DNA of 64,000 nt from Lentzea tibetensis (GCF_007845675.1 NZ_VOBR01000009.1:186001-250000), one strand, 5' to 3'. Counted from the stretch's first letter, positions 15,297 to 22,160 are shown. Numbers and translations: made by a program. Notes: generated from the letters alone by a model not told the origin.

Positions 15297-16082
15297 ATGA
15301 CCGAGGGGCTTGGCGCACGAGCGCCGAAGTACCACCGCGTAGCGGACGCCCTTCGACGAGAGATCCGCGACGGCGAGCTCGCACCTGGTCAGCGACTCCC
15401 AGCAGAAACCACACTGGTCGAGCGCTTCCGGATGAGCCTGCCGACGATCAGGCAAGCACTAGGCGTGCTGCGAGCCGAAGGACTCATCGAGTCCCGCCAC
15501 GGCATCGGCACGTTCGTGAAGGAACAGCGCCGCCTGCAACGACGCTCCCGCGGTCGATACGGCAGCGCCCGCGACCACCAGAAGCTTCTGACACACCACC
15601 TGCGCCACGACATCGTGTTCGCCGGACGCGGCCCCGTCCCCAGCCACATCGCCGAAGTGATGGGCATCGACCCCGGCACCGAGGTCGTCATCCGCCGACG
15701 CCACCTGTTCGACAAGGACACCAACCAGCCCGAGGAGATCGGCGCGAGCTACCTCCCCGTGGAAGTGGCCGGCGGGACCTTCCTGGAGGAGCCGACCGTC
15801 GTACCGAAAGCGCTCTTCCTGTGCGTCGAGGACCTGACCGGCCGCCACTACACCCGCGCCCGCGACCAGTGGATCGCACGCATGCCGACCGCCGACGAGA
15901 GCAGCATCCTTGAACTGCCAACCGGTGCGCCCGTGATGCACGTCGTCCACGTGGCCCGCGACGAGGACGGCGACGTGCTGGAGGTGTCGGAGTCGATCTG
16001 GCCCGCAGACCGCGTGATCGTCATCGACGACTACCCCGTCGAACAGGAAGCTGAGCAGCCCGCCGCAGCAAGCGAGGTCTGA
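15297..16082 (+). CDS. korSA: GntR/HutC-family repressor, KorSA-like
   Basis: A 261-residue protein. The N-terminal winged helix (KYHRVADALRREIRDGELAPG, LPTIRQALGVLRAEGLIE, HGIGTFV; residues 11-74) is followed by a UTRA ligand domain from about 95 to 245 (FDKDTNQPEEIGASYLPVEV, then PVMHVVHVARDEDGDVLEVSE). This is the layout of KorSA, which represses pra and keeps pSAM2 quiescent. It is divergent from the pra-like gene over two operators. The ligand is unknown. Confidence 0.85.
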   Translation: MTEGLGARAPKYHRVADALRREIRDGELAPGQRLPAETTLVERFRMSLPTIRQALGVLRAEGLIESRHGIGTFVKEQRRLQRRSRGRYGSARDHQKLLTHHLRHDIVFAGRGPVPSHIAEVMGIDPGTEVVIRRRHLFDKDTNQPEEIGASYLPVEVAGGTFLEEPTVVPKALFLCVEDLTGRHYTRARDQWIARMPTADESSILELPTGAPVMHVVHVARDEDGDVLEVSESIWPADRVIVIDDYPVEQEAEQPAAASEV

Positions 16083-16085
16083 GCC

Positions 16086-16737
16086 GTGCCGGACTACTTC
16101 ATCAGTGAGCACGCCGACCAGCTCGTCAACCACTGGTACTGGCGGCCGGGTTGGCGACCAGGTCGGCAGTTCTACACCTGGCATCTAACCTTCGAAGGCC
16201 AAGACGATGTACGTCGCTTGGTCACCCAGTACCAGGACGCACTAACCGACGTGCCTGGACTGGACATGGTGCCCCTCCCATGGTTGCACGTCACCATGCA
16301 AGGCGTCGGCTTCGTCGATGCAGTATCGGAGTCTGAAGTTCGGGCGATAGTTGCGGCAGCAAGAGCACGCCTCGCCAAAATTCCACCACAGACCCTAACA
16401 TTCCACAAACCTACGATCCGCCCGCAGGCCATCGCTTTGTGTCCAGATCCAACAGAAGCCGTGCACACGATCAGAGATGCCATCCGGCACGCCATTGCCG
16501 ATAGGTGGTCAGAAGCCGGGGGTACCGGAAGCCGAGGTCGTCTACAAACCTCATCTCAGCATGGCGCACGTAAATACAGACCGCCCATCAAGCCGAGTTG
16601 TCAAAGCCACTTCGCTCGTTCATCCAAAACAAGCCACGGTAACTATTGATGAGGCATCTCTCATCAGGCTTGAACGACGAGAGCACTCATACGTCTGGGT
16701 CAATGTGCCGAAAGCTCAACTAGGTACATTACCTTAG
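16086..16737 (+). pseudogene. Frameshifted 2'-5' RNA ligase-like 2H phosphoesterase
   Basis: The gene begins GTG three bases after the GntR stop. It reads MPDYFISEHADQL and reaches the first 2H motif (LHVTMQG, about residue 76) and WSEAG. The frame then shifts by one at a run of five G (16518-16522) and continues in another frame as VPEAEVVYKPHLSMAHVN, holding the second motif (HLS), to a stop at 16737. Removing one G restores a protein of about 216 residues with both H-x-T/S pairs. Either a real inactivating insertion or a sequencing error in the homopolymer. Confidence 0.82.
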
Positions 16738-16749
16738 ATCGAAAGTCGC

Positions 16750-17433
16750 TCACCCAACCTTTTCCCAACGGCCACATCCACGCGTTGTGAACGCGCCGTC
16801 GTTGCGACCTACCGTCACCGTCAACTGCTTGGCGGCAGTAACAAACCCGTTGTCGATGATTGACCCATCGGCGGCCGCACGCTCCCAGTAGCAGTCATGA
16901 ACCGGCTCACGCGTACGATAGGTGCCAGGCACAATTTGATCCGGAACAAAGTAGGAGCCATTTCCGTAGTACCTATTCACAGTTCCATTAACAGCATCCT
17001 TAACAAGTTGGGCATGCTCAGGACAGAACATAGGAACACCCGCCTCGAACATCGCCTTGTGCGACTTCCATTCAACTTCCATACGCTCACCCCGAGATAG
17101 TCCGGAAGGACCCTCCGGGCCAGACATCTCCTTGCAAATGAACTTTATGTAGCTAGCAGGCCCGTCGTACTCACGGCTAGACGTGCGAAAGTCTCCCGAC
17201 TTGGCCCAGCCTTCCCGAATCGCCCGGGCATCAAACTCGGCCTCAGGCGTGAGAGGTCGACTAGTAGTCGTCGTGGTGGCCGTCGTAGTAGTAGCTGGAC
17301 GACTTGTCGATTGAGCCGTGTTCTTTGTGGAGCTTCCGACGGTCGATCTCGCACCATCACCACCGTTGTTGCCACACGCGACGACACTGCTGGCAGCCAA
17401 GAGCAAGATCGACGCAAGACGAACGCGACTCAT
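16750..17433 (-). CDS. Secreted lipoprotein, unknown function
   Basis: A 227-residue protein; ATG 17433 follows GGAAGGGG. It has a signal peptide with lipobox VVAC (Cys about 20) and a Thr/Ser-rich linker (about 45-60). A globular domain has several Cys and the motif IVPGTYRT near residue 170, known from actinobacterial surface lipoproteins. It would be anchored to the outer face of the membrane. It lies convergent to the 2H gene and is cargo of element B. Confidence 0.75.
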   Translation of the reverse strand: MSRVRLASILLLAASSVVACGNNGGDGARSTVGSSTKNTAQSTSRPATTTTATTTTTSRPLTPEAEFDARAIREGWAKSGDFRTSSREYDGPASYIKFICKEMSGPEGPSGLSRGERMEVEWKSHKAMFEAGVPMFCPEHAQLVKDAVNGTVNRYYGNGSYFVPDQIVPGTYRTREPVHDCYWERAAADGSIIDNGFVTAAKQLTVTVGRNDGAFTTRGCGRWEKVG

Positions 17434-17511
17434 GATTCCCCTTCCAGACAACCAGGGATCGCAGCCACGCTCTGCTTCGTTACGACTCGCCCGCACTCGC
17501 CCGCACTAGCT

Positions 17512-17605
17512 TGCTGAATTGTGCTTTATGGGATCAAGGCGCCGCCGTCGGCGGCGCGCGCAGGGCCAGTCGCCTCCCAGCGTGGCCCGCACCCATCCGG
17601 GCACG
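17512..17605. repeat. Repeat A, copy 1 (94 bp)
   Basis: This matches 20187-20280 over the same length, from TGCTGAATT to CATCCGGGCACG, and contains the hairpin GCGCCGCCgtcGGCGGCGC. It precedes the variable cargo gene of element B. The rest of the gap 17434-17822 shows no gene that I can support. Confidence 0.72.
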
Positions 17606-17822
17606 ACGGGCTCCCGCTCCGCTCCGCCCGTCGGCCACGGCAGTGCGGTCCCGCAGCGCCTCGGCAGTGCACCGCCAACACCCATGTAGGCATGCCGGAC
17701 GGGACGATCACGTGTCTGACCAGCTTGATCGACGCCTATGCCGCCTTGCCATGGGCCAAGCAGCGCCTTGAGCAGCGTGGCTCCATGTCAGCGGCGCACC
17801 CTTGCCCTACCCTCACGGCCCT

Positions 17823-18230
17823 ATGGATTTCGACATGCTCTCGAAGATCGCGCTCGCAGCCCTTCCTGTCATTGGTGGCGGGCTACAACTCGTGCGCAGC
17901 CAGCGCGGTGCACGCAAGCAACTCAAAGAAGATCTTGAACTGTTAGCGATGATGCCTGAGGGCAGCGATGTACGCGCCACTATGTTGGAACACCTGAATG
18001 ATCAAGCGCGCCAACTAGCGACCAGCGATGACGAACTACGTAGAGATCCGTTCGGGATCGGCTTGGCGATCGTCTTCCTGGGAGCCGCAGTCGGTACAGG
18101 CATTTTCGCCGTCACCAGCAGTGGCTGGTGGTGGATTGCCACGTTCCTCCTTGCTGCTCTCGGCATGGGAGGGCTTGGTTCGTCGCTACAGAAAAAGGCC
18201 CGAGATGCGAAGGGACGAGTCATCGGCTGA
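17823..18230 (+). CDS. Membrane protein, variable cargo of element B
   Basis: A 135-residue protein; ATG 17823 is chosen, though a TTG seven codons earlier is in frame. Residues 1-60 are helical and charged. Two adjacent hydrophobic helices (about 80-98 and 102-118; IGLAIVFLGAAVGTGIFAV, then WWWIATFLLAALGMGGLG) precede a basic tail. Codon 41 is TTA (17943-17945), rare in high-GC actinomycetes and a target of BldA-type control. It lies between repeats A and B where element C carries an unrelated gene. Function unknown. Confidence 0.62.
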   Translation: MDFDMLSKIALAALPVIGGGLQLVRSQRGARKQLKEDLELLAMMPEGSDVRATMLEHLNDQARQLATSDDELRRDPFGIGLAIVFLGAAVGTGIFAVTSSGWWWIATFLLAALGMGGLGSSLQKKARDAKGRVIG

Positions 18231-18243
18231 ACTGCTGAAGCAC

Positions 18244-18355
18244 CACCCCGACACGCCATGATCGGTCACGGCCAGCGGCACCGCGTCAAGACGGGAGAGC
18301 GTGTCTTGACCCGGCACCACTGTCCGCGAGATCGGCTTCGTGTCGAGGTGATGCC
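18244..18355. repeat. Repeat B, copy 1, with a 36-bp insertion
   Basis: The first 38 bases from CACCCCGACACGCCATGATC and the last part from ACTGTCCGCGAGATCGG are nearly identical to 21004-21079. Copy 1 has an extra segment of about 36 bp holding the inverted pair GTCAAGAC and GTCTTGAC. The repeat marks the downstream edge of the cargo slot, just before the arm doublet and att site 2. Confidence 0.75.
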
Positions 18356-18378
18356 GGAGGTCTGGCAGGCCCGAGGCG

Positions 18379-18400
18379 CGTGCGATTACCGTGCGATTAG
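18379..18400. repeat. 11-bp arm doublet, right end of element B
   Basis: CGTGCGATTAC and CGTGCGATTAG lie in tandem, 83 bp before att site 2. They match the doublet at 13309-13330 near the other end of element B and differ from those of AICE A and element C. Confidence 0.65.
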
Positions 18401-18483
18401 CCCCGGTCAACAGGGGTGAACAGCGGACACCCAGGACCGCCCCAACCCCAGGTAGATCACCCCGGCCTGGTCCGGGCGCCGCT

Positions 18484-18525
18484 CTTCCAAGCTGGTCATG
18501 CGGGTTCGATTCCCGTCACCCGCTC
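18484..18525 (+). other. att site 2: second copy of the tRNA-Gly(UCC) 3' half
   Basis: It is identical to att site 1 over 42 bp, but followed by the encoded CCA and a terminator hairpin. There is no 5' tRNA half upstream. It separates element B from element C. The identical part begins at the anticodon loop, as usual for the crossover region of tyrosine integrases acting on tRNA genes. Confidence 0.88.
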
Positions 18526-18552
18526 CAGATCATCACCGCTGGTAGATCGACC

Positions 18553-18579
18553 GAAGACCGTCTCATGTAGACGGTCTTC
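18553..18579 (+). terminator. tRNA-type terminator downstream of att site 2
   Basis: GAAGACCGTCT and AGACGGTCTTC pair perfectly over 11 bp with a 5-base loop, followed by TTGCTTTTGTT. The same hairpin with another loop follows att site 3, so the duplication reaches beyond the tRNA into its terminator. Confidence 0.85.
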
Positions 18580-18597
18580 TTGCTTTTGTTGATCTTC

Positions 18598-18619
18598 CGT
18601 TCCCCTCGCGTGCCCCCTT
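18598..18619. repeat. 11-bp arm doublet, left end of element C
   Basis: CGTTCCCCTCG and CGTGCCCCCTT lie in tandem and closely match the doublet at 21112-21133 near the other end of element C. They lie immediately upstream of the truncated regulator remnant. Confidence 0.58.
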
Positions 18620-18627
18620 CTCCTGAG

Positions 18628-19275
18628 GCGTGGATCACGAAGGGTCACACGCCCTACGCGCGTCACCACAACGCGATCGCCTCACTGGTCCGGGAGACCG
18701 AGACCTACCTGTAGCCAGACGCCGTCGCGGCTGAGCGCAAGGTGGAGATCACCGAGTCCGAGCTGGCGAAGCTCTACCCGCACCGCAACAACATTCCCGC
18801 GGACATGTGGGATCACCTGATCACGAACGCGACGGAGACCGTCGAAGTGCTCGTGCACGCCGGGATCTTCCTGGAAGAGCGGCCGACGTTCGTGCGCGAC
18901 CTGGCGCGAAAGGCCGGCAACGGAGCACGGATCAGGCTCGTGTTCGGCGACCCCGCCAGCCGCGAGGTTGCGCGCCGCAGCGACGAGGAGCAGCTGGGCA
19001 AGGGCACGCTCGGGTCCCACACCCGCAACGCCCTGGCGTTCTACCGCCCGCTCGTCGACGTCGACGGCATCGAGATGCGCTTCCACAAGACGACGCTCTA
19101 CAACTCGATCTTCCGGTCCGACGACGAGATGATCATCAACACGCGCGTGTTCGGGTTCCAGGGCGCGCACGCACCTGCGCTGCACCTGCGCCGCCTCGCT
19201 GCAGGCGATCTCTTCGAGACCTACTCTGAAAGCTTCGAGCACGTCTGGAACCTGTCCAAGTCCGCGACGTTCTAG
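18628..19275 (+). pseudogene. Decayed HTH-DUF5919 gene (truncated, nonsense codon)
   Basis: Read in the frame of 18742, bases 18628-18711 give WITKGHTPYARHH and TETYL, aligning with the end of the HTH domain of the intact gene at 10483 (WIASEARKPH, then EVYLWPD). At 18712 the codon for the Trp of YLWPD is TAG. The remaining DUF5919 domain is well kept (HKTTLYNSIFRSDDEMIIN) and could be translated alone from GTG 18742 as 177 residues. The recognition part of the HTH is lost to the deletion at the element's left arm. Nine bases after it starts the Nudix gene, as in AICE A. Confidence 0.85.
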
Positions 19276-19283
19276 GGAGCCTC

Positions 19284-19754
19284 ATGGCCCGCGTGGACTA
19301 CTTCCACGACCCAAACGCCCCCAAGGCCAACAGCCTCCGCCCCGCCGTCAGTGTGTTCGTTCAGGACGACGCCGGCCGCGTACTGATGATCCGCCGCACC
19401 GACAACGACAGGTACGCGATCCCCGGCGGCCAGCAAGAAGTCGGCGAGACGCTTGCCCAAGCCGCTGTGCGCGAGGTGCAAGAGGAGACCGGCGTTGACG
19501 TAGAGGTGACCGAACTGGTCGGCCTGTACTCCAACCCCGCGCATGTCATCGCGTACGACGACGGCGAGGTCCGGCAAGAGTTCTCCATCTGCTTCCGTGC
19601 ACGGTTGCTCGGGGGCAAACTGCGGACGAGCAGCGAGTCCAAGGAAGTGCACTGGGTGTCGCGCGATCAGCTCAACGAGCTGAACATCCACCCATCAATC
19701 CGACTGCGTCTAGAGCATGGGTACGAGAACCGCGCAATGCCTTACTTCACATAG
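19284..19754 (+). CDS. Nudix hydrolase, Pif-like paralog in element C
   Basis: A 156-residue protein; ATG 19284 behind AGGGAGCCTC. The Nudix box is intact (G49-x5-E55-x7-RE-x-x-EE-TG-V). It is a clear paralog of the 11235 product: same start (MAR-DYF), AYDDGEVRQ in the middle, ELNIHPS near the end. The gene is complete although its upstream partner is broken, which suggests selection for the Nudix function, possibly exclusion of related AICEs. That role is inferred from pSAM2 Pif. Confidence 0.85.
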   Translation: MARVDYFHDPNAPKANSLRPAVSVFVQDDAGRVLMIRRTDNDRYAIPGGQQEVGETLAQAAVREVQEETGVDVEVTELVGLYSNPAHVIAYDDGEVRQEFSICFRARLLGGKLRTSSESKEVHWVSRDQLNELNIHPSIRLRLEHGYENRAMPYFT

Positions 19755-19761
19755 CCCAGCG

Positions 19762-20091
19762 TCAACCCTGGCCCGAATCAAACGGCGGCGGATTGTTGCC
19801 GTTGATGTCGAGTTCACCCCGGTCCAGATCACCCTGGTTGGCAACAGTGAAGCTGCTGTCACGGTCGATTCGTAGCCACAAGTCGTCCGCCTCGCACACC
19901 GCCCAAGCCGCGTCAGCTCCGCCATCGAGCTTCAGGTGCCCAAGCCAGCCATCGGAAAGATCTCCCACTACGTCAACGCGGCCGAAGGCGGCCGCCGAAG
20001 TCTTGTGCGACGCCCCCTTGTTCAGAGTGGCATCGCACCCGTACTCAACCCCGCCCGCCAGGACAACCGCACGTCCGTTGTAGTCAGCCAT
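19762..20091 (-). CDS. Hypothetical protein, cargo of element C
   Basis: A 109-residue protein, MADYNGRAVVLAGGVEYGCD at the start. Many short strands and Gly turns suggest a beta-barrel or sandwich (GRVDVVGDLSDGWLGHLKL). The Asp/Asn/Pro-rich tail ends NNPPPFDSGQG. It is convergent with the Nudix gene. It is reminiscent of small DUF4873-like beta proteins, but I cannot assign it. Confidence 0.55.
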   Translation of the reverse strand: MADYNGRAVVLAGGVEYGCDATLNKGASHKTSAAAFGRVDVVGDLSDGWLGHLKLDGGADAAWAVCEADDLWLRIDRDSSFTVANQGDLDRGELDINGNNPPPFDSGQG

Positions 20092-20186
20092 GACACCAGT
20101 CTGCCGTGAAACGGCACGGCCCGTTAGTTCTCGATCGTGCCCATGCGGATACGTCTTCGAACGTTCGCCCGCTGCGATTGACCTAC

Positions 20187-20280
20187 TGCTGAATTCAGCT
20201 CTATGGGATCAAGGCGCCGCCGTCGGCGGCGGGCACCGGGCCGGTCACCCACCAGCGTGGTCCGCATCCATCCGGGCACG
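20187..20280. repeat. Repeat A, copy 2 (94 bp)
   Basis: This is the same length and order as 17512-17605, including GGGATCAAGGCGCCGCCG and the GC hairpin. It lies upstream of the variable gene of element C. An open frame runs through it from 20203, but the stretch is Arg-rich and unlike protein. Confidence 0.72.
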
Positions 20281-20331
20281 GCAGCGCTCCGCTGTCGACG
20301 GTCTCACCCGAACTCGTGCGAAGCTGCGCCC

Positions 20332-21021
20332 GTGACAGATCGAGCCTGGAACGACCATGATCGTGTGGAGCTGTGCTGTGAAGCAGGCAGCATGCTTGCC
20401 GTTGTCGGCCTCGCTGTACGTTCAGTCGCTCACGGCCAGAGCGACAATCGTCGTGAGGCGACAGCCCTACTCATGCAAATCGCAGGTGACCTCATCCGAG
20501 CTGCGTTGACGGCCATCGCGGAGGAGCATTTCTACGCGGCAGCGACGCTAAGTCGTCAGATCTTGGAAGTCACCTATCTGGCGCAGTACTTCAAGATCGC
20601 GCCCGACCGCACTGCCCACTGGCTGACCGCATCAGACAATGAGCTGAAAGCCGCCCAGGACTTCAAGCTTGGAGCGCTACGCCAGACGGTCGGCGCGCAC
20701 GGGCTCCTCTACAGCCACCACTGTGCACTGGGCGGACATCCGAGGCATGCGGCTGCGCTGCTCTTGCCCGGCAGCCGCTGGCTTGAGGAAGACCTGCAGG
20801 TCCCTGGACCAGCCGGGCAGATCGCACTTGCACCGCAGAGTGCACTGGTAACCGATCTTCTTCAGCACACTAGGCCGCTCCTGATCGCATGCTTCGAGTC
20901 ACTGGCGCCTTCTGACCTTGCCCCATATATAACCCAGACAGATCGGTTGGTGAAGGCGTTCGTGAAGTGGCTCCAAGAAGATCCGCTCGCTTGGGTGGGG
21001 CCTCACCCCGACACGCCATGA
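20332..21021 (+). CDS. DUF5677-like all-helical protein, variable cargo of element C
   Basis: A 229-residue protein; GTG 20332 (then TDRAWNDHDRVELCCEAG) chosen because the upstream frame lies in repeat A. It is largely alpha-helical, with hydrophobic helices (SMLAVVGLAVRSVAHGQ), AATLSRQILEVTYLAQYF near 78-95 and a C-terminal helical pair. It resembles DUF5677-type proteins. The last codons (GPHPDTP) lie inside repeat B, so the coding end is shared with the repeat. It occupies the slot held by a membrane protein in element B. Confidence 0.6.
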   Translation: MTDRAWNDHDRVELCCEAGSMLAVVGLAVRSVAHGQSDNRREATALLMQIAGDLIRAALTAIAEEHFYAAATLSRQILEVTYLAQYFKIAPDRTAHWLTASDNELKAAQDFKLGALRQTVGAHGLLYSHHCALGGHPRHAAALLLPGSRWLEEDLQVPGPAGQIALAPQSALVTDLLQHTRPLLIACFESLAPSDLAPYITQTDRLVKAFVKWLQEDPLAWVGPHPDTP

Positions 21022-21079
21022 TCAGTCACGGCCAGCGGCACCACTGTCCGCGAGATCGGCTTCGTGTCGGGATGATGCC
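21004..21079. repeat. Repeat B, copy 2 (76 bp)
   Basis: Nearly identical to the two halves of 18244-18355 but without the internal insertion. It contains the last codons of the preceding gene and leads to the arm doublet at 21112. The rest of the gap 21022-21408 holds att site 3 and a terminator, no gene. Confidence 0.75.
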
Positions 21080-21111
21080 CGCGAAGTGGTTGAGCGCAGT
21101 ACGCCGCCGCC

Positions 21112-21133
21112 CGTGCCCCTCGCGTGCCCCATC
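21112..21133. repeat. 11-bp arm doublet, right end of element C
   Basis: CGTGCCCCTCG and CGTGCCCCATC lie in tandem, 100 bp before att site 3. They match 18598-18619 at the left end of element C. Confidence 0.6.
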
Positions 21134-21233
21134 TCAGGGGCAACAGCGGTAAACAGAGGACACGAGCGGCCAAGATTGGCGCTACGCCGCAGCTCAGAGG
21201 CCTAGCAGATCAGCGCGATGATCACTGCCAGAT

Positions 21234-21275
21234 CTTCCAAGCTGGTCATGCGGGTTCGATTCCCGTCACCCGCTC
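21234..21275 (+). other. att site 3: third tRNA-Gly(UCC) 3' half, outer right boundary
   Basis: The same 42-bp core followed by CCA and the same downstream sequence as att site 2 (AGATCATCACCGCTGGTAG). To its right only ordinary chromosomal genes follow, so this is the likely chromosomal attR of the whole array. The complete tRNA gene should lie left of the window. Confidence 0.85.
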
Positions 21276-21302
21276 CAGATCATCACCGCTGGTAGATCGA
21301 CC

Positions 21303-21329
21303 GAAGACCGTCTCTCGTAGACGGTCTTC
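21303..21329 (+). terminator. tRNA-type terminator downstream of att site 3
   Basis: The 11-bp stem GAAGACCGTCT/AGACGGTCTTC is as after att site 2, with loop CTCGT, then TTGCATTTG. It was probably the native terminator of the tRNA-Gly gene before integrations displaced it. Confidence 0.82.
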
Positions 21330-21408
21330 TTGCATTTGCGGCTCTTCCGTGCAGGCTGGGACCCGGCGGACAAGTGCTTGTCGCCACGCGAGTCACAGGA
21401 GGCACGGC

Positions 21409-21672
21409 ATGAGTGACGACGATCTGCGGAAGCTGCGCGCCCAGGCGGCGGACGGCGACCAGGACGCCGTGGACCAGCTCGTCGAGCTCGCGGGCGAGCG
21501 GGGTGACTTCGACGAGTTGCGTCGGCTCGCTGACGAAGGCAGTAGCGACGCGGTGGACGTGCTCGTCGAGCTCGCGGGTGAGCGCGGGGACAAGGACGAA
21601 CTGCGCCGGCTCGCCGAAGCCGGTAGCAGTGACGCTGCCGACGTGTTGGCCGAGCTCGAAGACAGCGAGTAG
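21409..21672 (+). CDS. Short acidic helical-repeat protein
   Basis: An 87-residue protein; ATG 21409 behind AGGAGGCACGGC. It consists of repeats: QLVELAGERGDFDELRRLAD and VLVELAGERGDKDELRRLAE, with half units at both ends, like a tiny Sel1/HEAT array. It is strongly acidic overall. It is probably a protein-binding scaffold. It is the first chromosomal gene after the att array. Confidence 0.7.
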   Translation: MSDDDLRKLRAQAADGDQDAVDQLVELAGERGDFDELRRLADEGSSDAVDVLVELAGERGDKDELRRLAEAGSSDAADVLAELEDSE

Positions 21673-21702
21673 GCAGAGGGGTGGACCGTCCTACGTGGAC
21701 GG

Positions 21703-22086
21703 TCACGCCACGCAGAACTCGTTGCCCTCCGGGTCGAGCATCACGATGTGACCGAGCTGGTCGCCGTAGGACTCCGAGCGGACCAAAGTAGCTCCAAGAG
21801 CCGCCAGCGACGCGGCCTTCGAACGGATCAGCTGTGCGCGCTCGGCCATGTCCCACGGCGGCTCGCCTGCCACGCGGATGTCGATGTGCATGCGGTTCTT
21901 GGCCGTCTTGCCCTCGGGCACGCGCAGGAAGCCGATGGCCGGGCGCAGGCCGTCCGGGTCGACGATGGACGCGCCGTCCGGGTCGTCGTAGCCCGGCTCG
22001 GGCACGTAGCCGAGTGCGGTGGCCCAGAACGCCGCGATGCGGTGCGGGTCGACCGCGTCGCAGCCGAGCGTCCAATGGGTCGACAT
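21703..22086 (-). CDS. VOC-family (glyoxalase-like) protein
   Basis: A 127-residue protein; ATG 22086. It has one VOC domain with DPHRIAAFWATALGYV, GFLRVPEGKTAKNRMHIDI and the terminal metal-side motif DPEGNEFCVA. Members include dioxygenases, glyoxalases and resistance proteins; the substrate cannot be told. The pattern is that of the large actinobacterial class of stand-alone VOC proteins. It is divergent to the nucleotidyltransferase gene. Confidence 0.82.
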   Translation of the reverse strand: MSTHWTLGCDAVDPHRIAAFWATALGYVPEPGYDDPDGASIVDPDGLRPAIGFLRVPEGKTAKNRMHIDIRVAGEPPWDMAERAQLIRSKAASLAALGATLVRSESYGDQLGHIVMLDPEGNEFCVA

Positions 22087-22160
22087 GCCCGGCAAAGTAC
22101 CCGACACCTGCGAACAAAGCAGAGGACTACGGTGCCGTCAGACCCAAGACTGGGGGACGA

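Larger units (their letters stand above)
13192..18525. mobile_element. Element B: AICE relic (CIME-like) between att sites 1 and 2
   Basis: The segment is bounded by two copies of the tRNA-Gly core. It has one type of 11-bp arm doublet (CGTGCGATT) at both inner ends, a truncated integrase next to the left end, a Pra-like activator and a KorSA-like regulator. No translocase or replication initiator remains. This fits an AICE that lost its core by deletion but kept its ends, that is, a cis-mobilizable relic. Confidence 0.78.
18484..21275. mobile_element. Element C: small AICE relic (CIME-like) between att sites 2 and 3
   Basis: The segment is flanked by tRNA-Gly cores and has a CGTGCCCC-type arm doublet at each end. 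It holds no integrase, replication or transfer gene. It retains the right-end module of an AICE related to A: a DUF5919 fragment and a Nudix gene, plus two cargo genes. The left deletion joins the arm doublet almost directly to the middle of the DUF5919 regulator gene. Confidence 0.75.

Noticed and set aside
18742-19275. An independent, intact gene for a DUF5919 domain
   Set aside because: The in-frame sequence before the GTG aligns with the HTH end of the 10483 product and is cut by TAG, so it is a remnant, though translation of the fragment is possible.
20203-20331. N-terminal extension of the 20332 gene through repeat A
   Set aside because: The text is Arg-rich and derives from the hairpin repeat; the repeat also occurs at 17512 where it is not linked to the downstream gene.
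13192-21275. Three tRNA genes
   Set aside because: Only 3' halves are present; no D arm or 5' acceptor strand precedes any of them.
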